This document shows, piece by piece, positions 1 through 8,762 of a stretch of DNA of 64,000 bases. The DNA is taken from the NCBI GenBank assembly GCA_021805865.1, contig JAJZDX010000007.1, forward strand, positions 1-64,000, in the 5' to 3' direction. A model generated the notes under the pieces. It did no database searches and was not told where the DNA came from. It was given only the letters and a program-made list of their open reading frames with translations. This stretch comes from Pseudomonadota bacterium (GTDB lineage: Bacteria; Pseudomonadota; Gammaproteobacteria; Steroidobacterales; Steroidobacteraceae). How positions within the stretch are numbered: the stretch's first letter is position 1; the number at the start of each line of letters is the position of its first letter. The position numbers and the translations under genes were made by a program.

Positions 1-32
1 ATAGCCGATAGATGTAAAAACCCAGATCAAGA

Positions 33-125
33 GTTGAAGCAAATACCGTTACCGTGTTTAATCAACTCAGCAGATCCTTCCACTCATCGACTCGGAAAAT
101 CTGTCCGAACTACCCGAGCCACCGC
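33..125. repeat. IS-derived fragment, copy 1 of a repeat also at 28991-29090
   Basis: Positions 33-82 are nearly the same as 28991-29040; both contain the core GTGTTTAATCAACTCAGCAG. A second shared block, acccgagccaccgc, lies at 112-125 here and near 29071-29084. The stretch abuts the truncated IS1634-like transposase fragment. I infer that it is one end of that insertion sequence, joined to the 5-prime part of the transposase by an internal deletion. Confidence 0.6.
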
Positions 126-527
126 TAAGCGCACACCGAAAGATCGACCTACGGCGAGTACCACGGAGGTCAGCAGTGCCGCCCGGTCGGCATCGTAGAG
201 CCGGTCCAGTGCCCGACCCAGCCGATCGTCGCCGAGCTGACGCAGTTGCGGCTCCTCGAGCCCGAACAGGCTCGCCGCATAGGCATGCACCGTCTCGGCT
301 TCCCGGTAGATCGGCTCGCGCTCGACGACGATTGAACGTAGCAGCACCCCGAGGGCGAGTGCATGCGGTAGCGCGCAGCGCCGATCGGTGGTGGGCACGT
401 ACTGATCGAGCAGCTCGGTGAGACCGAGCCGTTCGATGAAGTGATTGACGAGGGGAAGCGGTCCCAGCCGCTCGGTAGACAGAGCGAAGTTCTCGGCGAG
501 CGGCTTACGGGGTTGCGCTAGCATCAC
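84..527 (-). pseudogene. IS1634-family transposase, N-terminal fragment (DUF4277-like)
   Basis: The 147-residue product resembles the N-terminal domain (DUF4277 type) found at the start of IS1634-family transposases, with segments such as LGPLPLVNHFIERLGL and LGDDRLGRALDRLYDADRA. Full transposases of this family are about 450-600 residues, so most of the protein, including the DDE catalytic domain, is missing. Homology ends near residue 130, after which the reading frame runs into the repeat-like fragment at 33-125. It is a dead remnant. The family call is from memory of the family, not from a search. Confidence 0.65.
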
Positions 528-570
528 TCTGGCGATAATACTATCGCCAGCTCTTCAGTCTGTCAATCCT

Positions 571-915
571 GTGTCCCACCCAAAGCCCACTGCCAGCGCC
601 CGCGCCGAAGCGAAGATCGCCGCGATCCAGAAAGCGATCGCAGCCATGCAGTACCTGGCCTCGGGCACGTTGCTCAAGCGCACCAAGGTCTGCGGCAATC
701 CCGCTTGCCGCTGCGCACACGATCCGACGGCGCGACACGGGCCGTATTACGAGTGGAGCTATATGAAGGCGGGCCGGCTGCACCACCGCAGCCTCACCCC
801 GAAGCAGGCAGAGCTGATGCGCCAGGCCATCGCCAATTACCGCAGGACCAAGAAGCTCCTGCGGGCCTGGGAGGTACAGACTCAGAAGCTGATCGAGCTC
901 AACGCGCCCGAGTAG
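571..915 (+). CDS. Small IS-associated protein (DUF6788-like)
   Basis: A protein of about 114 residues if translation starts at the GTG at 571. The open frame extends further upstream, but that part overlaps the divergent transposase fragment and looks non-coding. Residues roughly 35-45 carry a cysteine cluster, CGNPACRC, followed by GPYYEWSYMKAGRLHHRSL and a basic helical C-terminus. Small proteins of this kind (DUF6788) often lie next to insertion sequences; their function is unknown to me. The stop codon sits directly against the truncated IS66 tnpA, which suggests that this unit inserted there. Confidence 0.5.
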   Translation: MSHPKPTASARAEAKIAAIQKAIAAMQYLASGTLLKRTKVCGNPACRCAHDPTARHGPYYEWSYMKAGRLHHRSLTPKQAELMRQAIANYRRTKKLLRAWEVQTQKLIELNAPE

Positions 916-916
916 C

Positions 917-1243
917 GTTCCCGCTCAGATCGCCCGGCGGGAAATTGCCGCAAATGCCTTCGCTGATGTGCGGAAAATGGGTCGGGAGTATCGGCGCGGC
1001 AAGCTTCTCGAGCGAGGCGCCGAGAGCGCTCGTGAGCGCAAAGCGCCGGCGTTACTGCCCGTGCAGATCCATGTGCCGATGAAGGCGGCGCCGCAAGAAG
1101 CGCGCGCCGCAGCGGTTTCCCCGGCGTCACAACCCGAGCGGGTGGAGATCGAGTTTCCGAGCGGCACGCGCCTGAGGATTTGGGGTGGCTTGGGCACGGA
1201 GCGGCTGCAGGCGATTCTGCGGGAGTTGGCCGGCCCATGCTGA
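917..1243 (+). pseudogene. tnpA: IS66 TnpA (OrfA) fragment, 5-prime truncated
   Basis: The frame reads QIARREIAANAFADVRKMGR, then KAPALLPVQIHVP, and ends VEIEFPSGTRLRIWGGL and LQAILRELAGPC. This is the typical middle and C-terminal part of the IS66 accessory protein TnpA. The N-terminal helix-turn-helix start is absent because homology begins right after the stop of the upstream small gene at 915. The last bases overlap the start of tnpB in the usual IS66 arrangement. Confidence 0.65.
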
Positions 1244-1404
1244 GCGTACCGGCCGGGGTGCGCATCTGGCTGGTGGCGGGACTCACGGATATGCGCCGCG
1301 GGATCGATGGGCTGAGCGCGCTGGTGCAGACACAGTTATCGGCTGATGTGCTCTCGGGGCAGCTCTTCATCTTCAGGGGGCGACGCCGGAAGCGAACTTC
1401 ATAA
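1237..1404 (+). pseudogene. tnpB: IS66 TnpB (Orf2) fragment, 3-prime truncated
   Basis: Starting at the ATG at 1237, the product begins MLSVPAGVRIWLVAGLTDMR and reaches LSGQLFIFRGRR. These are hallmarks of the IS66 TnpB protein, which is normally about 115 residues. Homology stops at about 1388 and the frame ends at 1404 inside foreign sequence. The tnpC transposase gene that should follow is absent. The break coincides with the start of the serine-recombinase element, so that element probably inserted into tnpB or removed its distal part. Confidence 0.65.
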
Positions 1405-1417
1405 TGCATCTCTCCTG

Positions 1418-3505
1418 TCAAAAGCCTGGGAGTTTCAGAACTCTATCTGCTTGATAATCAGCCACTTTGCGTGGGCGGCGATCGGCAACACCCTGCAGTC
1501 CTGTCTTCACGGACTGGGAGTCAAGGGCGGCGACGGGGATTTGCCAGGGTGCCGAGGGCATCAGTTGAACCGCGGGAAGCGAGCCTTCTCGGATCAGACG
1601 ATATACGGAGCCTACGCAGATCTTCAAGCGACGTGCCGTTTCGTCCACAGTGATGGTCTTCTCACCTGGCGCGTTGGGGTCAAATGGCGCGATCTTCAGT
1701 CGTTCACGAAGCTGTTGGACTCGCATCTTCGTCCACGCACCACCATCGGGATGTTTGCAGCGCATCCGGTTCATTGTCGTCGCAAGTTCCTTGTCTGGCC
1801 ATTTGCCTCCGAGTTTTCGCATGACCACAACGGGGCTGGGATGTCGATCGGCTGGGTAGCGCCCGGTTTTGACACGTGGGATACGCACCTCCGTGTGTCG
1901 TCCGCCGATCCAGTGGATCGTGAGGACGACTTCATCTGCCGTGTCATCGAGATCGATGATGACTTCGAGGATGAGCACGCGCACGATTCGCTGTTTGGTT
2001 CTGGTATCGGTATTGGCCGCGTTCCAGACAGCAGGCAGATCTTGCGCCAATGCGAGGAGTGCCGCGCGGTCAACAGGCCGACGTTGCGCGCAGCTCGCCT
2101 GCATCCCCGCCAGACGTTCCTGAAGCTGCGCTACGCGCTCCAGAGCAGCGTTCCAGCGCGACTCGAGCTCACGTGCCACCAGGCGCTTCGCCGGGTCTAC
2201 GGCCTCATAACGACGCGAGGCAAGGGAGGCCTCGTATTGGGCTTCTTCCAGCTCGTGCAGGAGCGCTTTCTGGACATCGTCCTGCGCATGCGCGAAGCGT
2301 TCCTCGGCGAGGACGGCGGCCTTCACCGCGTGATCCGAGACTACCTCCAGCAGCGCGCGGGCGATCGCCTGATCGACGCGCACGCCACCGATGCCGAGAC
2401 AGATACCATTGCCGATGTGCTCACCGATGCATTGATAGCGATGCGCATGAGAGGCTTGCGAACCGTAGAAGATACGCATCATGCGGGCACATCGGCCGCA
2501 CCGGGCAAGCCCTGTGAGCAAGGCGCGTCCCCCGCGAGCACCTTTACGCGAAGTGCGCTTCTGCATATGTGCGTTCTCCGACAGCGTCTGCTGGTTCTCC
2601 TCAAACTCCGCCCAGCTGATGTAGCCAGGATGATGATCTCGCAGCAGGACACTCCAGTCCTGCATCGGCTTATGATGGCCGGTAGTCTTGCGCGCTCGTC
2701 CCTCCACTACCTTTGTGCGCTGAGTGGTCCGCCCAAAGACGTAGGCTCCAGCATACAGCGGATGCCGCAGCATCGATATCACGTTGTGATAGGCCGGGTA
2801 GTGCCAACCGATGCGCTGCTGCCCCGCCCGGCTTTGGTGAATGACCGGAAAGTCGAGCCCCGCCTCGCGCGCCCAAAGCAGGACCTGGCGGGCGCTACCG
2901 AGTTCGCGGAACTTGCGAAAGAACAGATGAACGGCCTCCACTACCCGCTCATCGCAGTCCAAGACGACGCGACCGAGCTCGTCCCAGCAATACCCAGGTG
3001 GCAAAGCAAAGCGCAGCTCGCCACGCTTGGCCTTGGAATCGCGTGCGGCAAGCCCCCGCTGACGCAGCAGCGACAGCTCGTACTCGGACATCGTGCCCTT
3101 CAAGCCGAGGAGCAACCGATCATTCATCACCCGCGGATCGTAAATACCGTCCGGGTCGATCACCAGCGTCCCCGTCAACGCGCACAAGTCGATCAGGTGG
3201 TGCCAGTCTCGACCGTTACGTGCCAAACGCGAGGCTTCGATGCAGAACACCGCGCCGATCGAACCCGAGCACACTTGGGCAACCAGCTTTTGAAAGCCAG
3301 GGCGTTCCACAAGCCCCGAGCCCGAACGACCCAGATCATCGTCAATGACCGTTACAGGCGAAAAGCCATGCGATTTGGCCGACTCAACGAGCGCATACTG
3401 TCGATGCTGACTCTCGGTGTGCTCGATCACTTGACCCAAGGTCGATTGCCGTACGTACACGACCGCCCCGCGCGCGAGGTGCTCCGTGGTGATTTTAACA
3501 CTCAT
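1418..3505 (-). CDS. Large serine recombinase (recombinase family protein)
   Basis: A full-length, 695-residue large serine recombinase, the type of enzyme that integrates or excises mobile DNA. The N-terminal resolvase domain (about 12-160) carries YVRQSTLGQV, with Ser21 as the expected nucleophile, and EASRLARNGRDW. The Recombinase domain follows (about 180-290, with HPLYAGAYVFGRT). Next is a zinc-ribbon region near 325-375 (ARCGRCARMM) and then a long coiled coil at about 410-480. The C-terminus holds a MerR/excisionase-like helix-turn-helix (ITVDETARRLKICVGSVYRL), which is an extra DNA-binding module. Its start overlaps the stop of the small upstream gene at 3495, so the two are probably co-expressed. 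The gene looks intact and sits in IS66 debris. Confidence 0.9.
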   Translation of the reverse strand: MSVKITTEHLARGAVVYVRQSTLGQVIEHTESQHRQYALVESAKSHGFSPVTVIDDDLGRSGSGLVERPGFQKLVAQVCSGSIGAVFCIEASRLARNGRDWHHLIDLCALTGTLVIDPDGIYDPRVMNDRLLLGLKGTMSEYELSLLRQRGLAARDSKAKRGELRFALPPGYCWDELGRVVLDCDERVVEAVHLFFRKFRELGSARQVLLWAREAGLDFPVIHQSRAGQQRIGWHYPAYHNVISMLRHPLYAGAYVFGRTTQRTKVVEGRARKTTGHHKPMQDWSVLLRDHHPGYISWAEFEENQQTLSENAHMQKRTSRKGARGGRALLTGLARCGRCARMMRIFYGSQASHAHRYQCIGEHIGNGICLGIGGVRVDQAIARALLEVVSDHAVKAAVLAEERFAHAQDDVQKALLHELEEAQYEASLASRRYEAVDPAKRLVARELESRWNAALERVAQLQERLAGMQASCAQRRPVDRAALLALAQDLPAVWNAANTDTRTKQRIVRVLILEVIIDLDDTADEVVLTIHWIGGRHTEVRIPRVKTGRYPADRHPSPVVVMRKLGGKWPDKELATTMNRMRCKHPDGGAWTKMRVQQLRERLKIAPFDPNAPGEKTITVDETARRLKICVGSVYRLIREGSLPAVQLMPSAPWQIPVAALDSQSVKTGLQGVADRRPRKVADYQADRVLKLPGF

Positions 3506-3680
3506 CGCTTTCTCCCGACTCGCTGTCCTGCGCGGGGAGCGCTTCCCCCAGAGCCTCGAGTAGCAGATCGGATAGTGCGAGAAGTAGCGCGTTTTGCTGA
3601 TCGGGCGTCAGGTCGTGTCGTGCCTCGCGCTCGAGGGCGAATGACAGTTGCCCTTTGGACCGTCTTGCCAGACGCTTCAT
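3495..3680 (-). CDS. Small protein encoded just upstream of the recombinase
   Basis: A 61-residue protein starting at the ATG at 3680 (MKRLARRSKGQLSFALERE). It is basic at the N-terminus, then has a helical leucine-rich stretch (QNALLLALSDLLLEALGEAL) and an acidic tail. Its end overlaps the first codons of the recombinase by about 11 bases, which points to translational coupling. I recognise the arrangement of small genes before such recombinases but not a function. An accessory or directionality role is only an inference. Confidence 0.5.
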   Translation of the reverse strand: MKRLARRSKGQLSFALEREARHDLTPDQQNALLLALSDLLLEALGEALPAQDSESGESDEC

Positions 3681-3933
3681 CGGATGGACCCTCCGTCTGT
3701 GAGGGCTTCGATGATCCGCCTGCGGAGGCTTTCGAGGAAAGCACCGTGCGCAACTCACCCAGCGCGGCAATGGATACCTGTGGCGGCCCCGCCGTCATTG
3801 CACCGCAGATCGCCTTATCGATCATCCATGCCGGCAACTCGCGGTTGTATTTCGGGCGCTCTACATCAATGTGCACCACCTGCTCGCCGCGGCGACCGGT
3901 GCGGCGAAATAATGGAACCTTCTTGCCATGCAA
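3502..3933 (-). CDS. DUF5372-like accessory protein of the recombinase element, start uncertain
   Basis: The frame reads IEYRWHPLHGKKVPLFRR, then VVHIDVERPKYNRELPAWMI, which resembles the small DUF5372-type protein often encoded ahead of recombinase genes. The only usual start codon in frame is a TTG at 3933, in the middle of the conserved-looking segment. The open frame continues upstream without ATG or GTG to the stop of the glycosyltransferase at 4093, so the true 5-prime end may be lost. The part beyond about residue 75 overlaps the 61-residue gene in another frame and looks like read-through. This is probably a damaged gene. Confidence 0.4.
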   Translation of the reverse strand: MHGKKVPLFRRTGRRGEQVVHIDVERPKYNRELPAWMIDKAICGAMTAGPPQVSIAALGELRTVLSSKASAGGSSKPSQTEGPSDEASGKTVQRATVIRPRARGTTRPDARSAKRATSRTIRSATRGSGGSAPRAGQRVGRKR

Positions 3934-4092
3934 CGGGTGCCATCGATACTCGATGATGACGGGACACGATCGGTATGCTGAATGTCGTTTGATCCGGCGA
4001 TAGCGAAAGTCGAAATGGAACGCAAGCGCCCCGTGTCCCCAACCTGACCGCGCCCACGGAGGACAGCGCAGGTCACGCGCTGTTACGCACCC

Positions 4093-5244
4093 TCACCGGA
4101 AGCTCACAACCCCCCGAACAACATCTGTCAGCAACGAGAGCTGCTTGCTGATCGTGAATTCGTTCTCGATCCGGGAGCGCGCCTGCAGACTCAGCTGTTC
4201 TCTCCACTCGCTGTCGTCCAACAGTCGCTTCATTGCGCCCGATAGAGCCTCCGCGTCACCCGCCTTTAGAACGAGGCCCGTCTCCCCGTCCCGCACGGAT
4301 TCGTTGATGCCCTTGAGGTCGGAGACGAACAAAGGCAGTCCGCTCGCCTGGACTTCCATGCCGGAGCGTGGAAAGGAGTCCCACCCCGTGCTCATGATGA
4401 GTGCGGCGTAACACCCGCGGTACAGCCGGTCCAAGTCGGAGCGGTACCCGGCGAATGTCACGTGAGCACGGGCCTCATCGGTGAGCATCTTTTCATACGG
4501 AACACTCTCATCCCCCTTGTTCCCGCAGAGCAAGACGTGCCAATCGTCCACCTGACGAAACCGGCTCAAATGGTTCGCGGCCCTCATGATTACCGCGACG
4601 CCCTTACGAGGCTCCATGTGGCCGCAGTAGAAGAAAATGCGCCGCTGCTTCGGGATTCCCGCGGACTCGTACACATACTGGGAGTCCGCGGGGTCAGGCC
4701 TGAAACGATGACAATCCACCCCCAGAGGAACTACGCTCACTCTGCGAGACGGTATGCCCCGCCCTTTGACCGCCAGCTCCGCCATCCCCCGCGACTCGAA
4801 GATGTAGTGGTCCGGACCCTCTGGGTGCAGCATCACCCCTGCCCTCTTGACGAGCCTTAGCGCCCAATTGTTCATCGAGCTCATGGGCGCGCCCCAGTAG
4901 GAGATGAACCGCTTCACGCCGGCGCGACGGAAGCAACGATAGATCGGCTGGAAGACCGGCTGATCAAAGCCAAAGATCGTGTCGATCTGATGGTCGCGGA
5001 TATATTGCTCGGCGGCCTTGCAGTGTTCCGCATCGACACGGTTCGGATCGATCACCGCATATTGCTTGAAGTCCGCCGGCAAAGTCGGCGAAGGTCCCTT
5101 CTTCATCGATGGATACGAAAAGTGGATGCGGGAGGCGTCTCCACCGCACAGCTTCAGCGCCATTTCATAAAAAGTCCGCTCCAACGGACCAATGGCATAA
5201 CCGGTATTGGACTCACAATGCAGCAGTATCAGAATGGATTTCAT
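4093..5244 (-). CDS. Glycosyltransferase family 4
   Basis: A 383-residue GT-B glycosyltransferase that should transfer a sugar from an NDP-sugar to a growing exopolysaccharide repeat. The ATG at 5244 (MKSILILLHCES) is preferred over the longer open frame because the upstream part is low-quality sequence and the GT-B N-terminal strand begins here. The C-terminal domain has the family pattern IFFYCGHMEPRKGVAVIMRA, then the sugar-nucleotide site around GMEVQASGLPLFVSD and INESVRDGETGLV. It is the second gene of a minus-strand pair with the glycosyltransferase at 5294-6610, 49 bases away. Donor and acceptor cannot be read from sequence. Confidence 0.85.
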   Translation of the reverse strand: MKSILILLHCESNTGYAIGPLERTFYEMALKLCGGDASRIHFSYPSMKKGPSPTLPADFKQYAVIDPNRVDAEHCKAAEQYIRDHQIDTIFGFDQPVFQPIYRCFRRAGVKRFISYWGAPMSSMNNWALRLVKRAGVMLHPEGPDHYIFESRGMAELAVKGRGIPSRRVSVVPLGVDCHRFRPDPADSQYVYESAGIPKQRRIFFYCGHMEPRKGVAVIMRAANHLSRFRQVDDWHVLLCGNKGDESVPYEKMLTDEARAHVTFAGYRSDLDRLYRGCYAALIMSTGWDSFPRSGMEVQASGLPLFVSDLKGINESVRDGETGLVLKAGDAEALSGAMKRLLDDSEWREQLSLQARSRIENEFTISKQLSLLTDVVRGVVSFR

Positions 5245-5293
5245 GAGGGTTCTTTGGCGAAAAGCTCCTGCGCGAGAGAGCACCTGCCGGACT

Positions 5294-6610
5294 TCAGGGC
5301 AAGGAGCCGCTCGCTCCGATACCTGCGCGCTGAGTCTCGCCGCCGCGAATCGGGGCGAGGCGGCTTGTATCATAGTTCGCACAGCACCGTTCCAGCTCAT
5401 CGACGAGCCTGCGGCCAATCATCGCATAAGAATACACCGACACCGCCAAAGAACGCGCATTGCCGGACAGCTGCTTCCTCCTCTGCGGGTTTTCAAGCAA
5501 CGTCACGATGCTCTGGACGAACTCGCCGGGCTCGCGAGCGAAAACCACATCATGGCCGTCCTGCACACGGATGCCTTCGCAGGCAACCGGGTGAGCCACG
5601 ATTGCCTTCCCCATGGCAAGTGCATCCAATATCTTCAGCTTCGTTCCGCCGCCATCCATGATGGGACACACGTAGAGTGCCGCTCGGCCGATGTAGGGCC
5701 GTACGTCCGGCACGAAGCCGTGAACCCGGAAATCCTTATCCCGCACCGCCAAGTCCTTCAGCCGGGATGGCGGATTGGAGCCAATCACATCCATGGTCAC
5801 TCCCGGAAGCTTCCTCTTCAGCATCGGCCACACGCTTTCAGCGAAGAAAAGCATCGCCGCCCCGTTCGGGTACCAGGACAGGTTGCCGGCGAATACGAGC
5901 CCAAGCGGATGCTCCGCCTCGCCATCCGGGCGGAAATATTCCGTGTCAACTCCGTTTGGAACTTCCGCGATTGTCGCGCCCGGCGCCACACGCTCGAGCC
6001 TTTCCGTATCGAGACTCGAGCAAGTGATGTTGAGGTCAAACTGCGGGCAGACGCGCCGCTCGTAGCGCTGCAGGCGCAAGCCTTCCTGCCAAAAGTAGAA
6101 TCGCCTCAGCGGATGCCTCTCGATCCGAGCCCTACGGAGCATCATGTCCGATTCGATATTGTGATGATCCAGGGACGTTGCGCCGTGCGTGAAAAGTTCG
6201 CGATACGGCGCCAGGCTCAGCGTATCGAAATGCACGACATCAAAATCGACCGACGCATTCCACTCCGTGGCCGCAGTACGCGCCTCCTCGGACAGCAGCC
6301 ACCGGATGGTATAGGGGTATGTGCCCGTTAGACTGCGCGCCGCAAGCCAGCTTCGCCCGAGCCGCGAGCGCTCAGAGGGGATGGAGAGAAATTGTACACG
6401 GGCACAGTACTGCTCCAGATGCTCCCGGGCTCTTTCGAGCCCTGCATCCACATCGCCCAGCAGCTCCCCGATGATCTTGCGCTGCACGAACGCCAACAGG
6501 TACACCTGGTGAGTCCGGGCGAGCTCCCGCACCAAGTGGTAGCTTCTCTGCAGGACCCCTAAGCCGGTCTCGGGGTAAGGCACGAGGTGGGAAAACCATA
6601 AAACCTTCAT
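5294..6610 (-). CDS. Glycosyltransferase family 4, XrtA/PEP-CTERM-associated type
   Basis: A 438-residue GT-B enzyme. It begins MKVLWFSHLVPYPETGLGVL and carries SLDHHNIESDMMLRRA, EVPNGVDTEYFRPD and LVFAGNLSWYPNGAAMLFF, followed by MDGGGTKLKILDALAMGKAI. This matches the sugar transferase group (stp1 type) that recurs in exosortase-A exopolysaccharide loci. It is transcribed away from the amidotransferase gene at 6713, with a divergent promoter region of about 100 bases between them. It likely adds a sugar to the exopolysaccharide repeat unit at the cytoplasmic face. Confidence 0.88.
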   Translation of the reverse strand: MKVLWFSHLVPYPETGLGVLQRSYHLVRELARTHQVYLLAFVQRKIIGELLGDVDAGLERAREHLEQYCARVQFLSIPSERSRLGRSWLAARSLTGTYPYTIRWLLSEEARTAATEWNASVDFDVVHFDTLSLAPYRELFTHGATSLDHHNIESDMMLRRARIERHPLRRFYFWQEGLRLQRYERRVCPQFDLNITCSSLDTERLERVAPGATIAEVPNGVDTEYFRPDGEAEHPLGLVFAGNLSWYPNGAAMLFFAESVWPMLKRKLPGVTMDVIGSNPPSRLKDLAVRDKDFRVHGFVPDVRPYIGRAALYVCPIMDGGGTKLKILDALAMGKAIVAHPVACEGIRVQDGHDVVFAREPGEFVQSIVTLLENPQRRKQLSGNARSLAVSVYSYAMIGRRLVDELERCCANYDTSRLAPIRGGETQRAGIGASGSLP

Positions 6611-6712
6611 CTTCGCGCGCTACCCATTTCCCCAAGGGCCGAGTCCCCTTTATGATATCCGCGATCCCGGGCAATTACTCACGACCCGAATGTCATCCGG
6701 ACGCCAGACAGC

Positions 6713-8737
6713 ATGTGCGGAATAGCAGGAGCCATCGCGCTGGAATCCGCCCCGGGCCGACTGGCCGATCCGCTCGATCGGATCGTCGAGCGCATGGCGC
6801 AACGCCTGACGCATCGCGGCCCGGACGGATCGGGTCTCTGGAAGTCCCCCTCCGGTCGGCTCGCCCTCGCCCACCGGCGGCTCGCCATCATCGACCTCAC
6901 CGACACCGGGCGCCAGCCCATGGAGTATGCGGGGCGCTTCTGGATGACGTTCAACGGAGAAATCTATAATTTCAGGGAATTGCGCCCCCAATTGCGTGCC
7001 CTGGGTCACACCTTCCGTGGTGAGAGCGATACGGAGGTGCTGCTCGCGGCCATCGGGCAGTGGGGCGTCGAGGATGCCCTGGGTCGCTGTGTCGGCATGT
7101 TTGCCTTCGCCGTGTGGGATGCGCGCGATCAGGTTTTGCACTTGGCCCGGGACCGCATGGGCGAGAAGCCCTTGTATCTGGGCGAGGTCGGTGGACATCT
7201 CTTCTTTGCTTCCGAGCTGCGGGCTTTCCGGGCGATACCCGGCTTTGATGCGCGAATCAGCGGCAGCGCGACAAACGCGTACCTGCGCGACGGCTGCGTA
7301 CCCGGAGCGCTGTCCATCTACGAGGGCGTTTACAAGCTCCCGCCGGGGCATGTGCTCACCGTCCAGGCTGGCCGCGACCAGCGGCTGCCGACCCGATGGC
7401 CGCTGCCAGGGGACGCGCCGAGCCGGAGCGAGCTCAAACCGCGCGCGTACTGGAGCTGTCGGGACACCGCGACCAAGGGCCAACAGTCGCTGATCACCGA
7501 TCAGCGGGCGGTCATCGACCAAGGCGAAGATTTGTTACGCCAAGCCGTGCGGGCGCAGATGCAGGCCGACGTTCCCACCGGGGCGTTTCTCTCCGGCGGC
7601 ATCGACTCTTCCCTGGTCACCGCGGTGATGCAGCATCAGTCCTCACACCCGGTGCGCACGTTCACGGTCGCTTTCGACGATCCGCGGTTCGACGAGTCCC
7701 GTCATGCGCGCGCCATCGCCGCCCACCTCGGCACCCGTCACGAGGAATTTCCGCTGCGCGAACAGGACATCATCGACCAAGTGCCTTCGATCGTTCGATG
7801 CATGGATGAGCCAACGGCCAACGGGTCGTTCTTTCCCGTTTACCTGATCTCCCGGTTGGCGCGCACCCAGGTCACGGTGGCGCTCTCCGGAGACGGTGGA
7901 GACGAGCTCTTCGGCGGATACAATCGATATGCCCTGGCGCCCGGCGCATGGCGCCGGAGCCGATGGGTCCCTCCTCCCCTTCGCCGGCCATTGGCCGAGT
8001 TCCTCCTAAGTGGCGGCTCGCCGAACCGAGCCTCCTTGATCGGCAAGATGGCTCGCCTGGGCAGTCAGGTGGGCTCGGCGGATGCCCGCCGCAAGCTGGC
8101 CCGCATCCTGATGTCCGAGACGTTCACCGAGACCTATCTGCGCCTGACCTCGTGGTGGGCCGAGCCTTCGGTTCTCGAAGGGGACGCAGCGCTCCCCCCG
8201 CGCAACTGGCCGGCGCAATTCACGGACGACCTGCCCTCCATGCTGCTCGCCGACCAGATTAATTATCTGCCCGACGACAATCTTGCCAAGGTGGACCGGG
8301 CCAGCATGGCGACGAGCCTGGAGACGCGCCTGCCGCTGCTCGATCACCGCCTAGTCGAGTTCAGCTGGCGGCTGCCGGATGATCTGAAGCTGCGTGGCCG
8401 AACGACCAAGTGGCTGCTACGGGCGATCCTGGATCGATATGTGCCGCGCTCGCTGATCGAAAGACCCAAGATGGGATTCACCGTCCCGATCGACAAATGG
8501 CTCCGGGGGCCCCTCAAGGAATGGGCTGCAGACATGCTCGCCGGATCAGCGTTCCAGCGCCTGTTCCCGGTCGATCCGGCGACCATCCGCCGGCTCTGGG
8601 ACGAATACATCGCGGAGCGTGGACCCGCGGCGAACGAGATCTGGGCGCTGGTCATGCTGTCGGCCTGGGCGGAATCTGCGACATTAAATACTTTAACTTC
8701 CAAACACTTGGATACTTCTCTTCAAGTGCCTCAATGA
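6713..8737 (+). CDS. asnB: Asparagine synthase-like amidotransferase (XrtA system type)
   Basis: A 674-residue glutamine-dependent amidotransferase. The mature N-terminus is MCGIAGAI, with Cys2 as the glutaminase nucleophile, followed by THRGPDGSG and TFNGEIYNFREL of the glutaminase domain (about 1-220). The synthetase domain starts near 260 with the PP-loop SGGIDSS at 294-300 and continues through LSGDGGDELFGGYNRY. Such proteins are regular members of exosortase-A exopolysaccharide loci, where they are thought to amidate a sugar or protein rather than make free asparagine. The GT2 gene follows 25 bases downstream. Family identity is secure; the substrate is not known. Confidence 0.9.
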   Translation: MCGIAGAIALESAPGRLADPLDRIVERMAQRLTHRGPDGSGLWKSPSGRLALAHRRLAIIDLTDTGRQPMEYAGRFWMTFNGEIYNFRELRPQLRALGHTFRGESDTEVLLAAIGQWGVEDALGRCVGMFAFAVWDARDQVLHLARDRMGEKPLYLGEVGGHLFFASELRAFRAIPGFDARISGSATNAYLRDGCVPGALSIYEGVYKLPPGHVLTVQAGRDQRLPTRWPLPGDAPSRSELKPRAYWSCRDTATKGQQSLITDQRAVIDQGEDLLRQAVRAQMQADVPTGAFLSGGIDSSLVTAVMQHQSSHPVRTFTVAFDDPRFDESRHARAIAAHLGTRHEEFPLREQDIIDQVPSIVRCMDEPTANGSFFPVYLISRLARTQVTVALSGDGGDELFGGYNRYALAPGAWRRSRWVPPPLRRPLAEFLLSGGSPNRASLIGKMARLGSQVGSADARRKLARILMSETFTETYLRLTSWWAEPSVLEGDAALPPRNWPAQFTDDLPSMLLADQINYLPDDNLAKVDRASMATSLETRLPLLDHRLVEFSWRLPDDLKLRGRTTKWLLRAILDRYVPRSLIERPKMGFTVPIDKWLRGPLKEWAADMLAGSAFQRLFPVDPATIRRLWDEYIAERGPAANEIWALVMLSAWAESATLNTLTSKHLDTSLQVPQ

Positions 8738-8762
8738 TTTACGGCATGAGTCCCCTGGTAGG

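Noticed and set aside
1346-4003. Long plus-strand frame of 885 codons opposite the recombinase
   Set aside because: Its translation has no family features and mirrors the minus-strand recombinase gene, which carries clear motifs. It is a G+C-driven antisense shadow.
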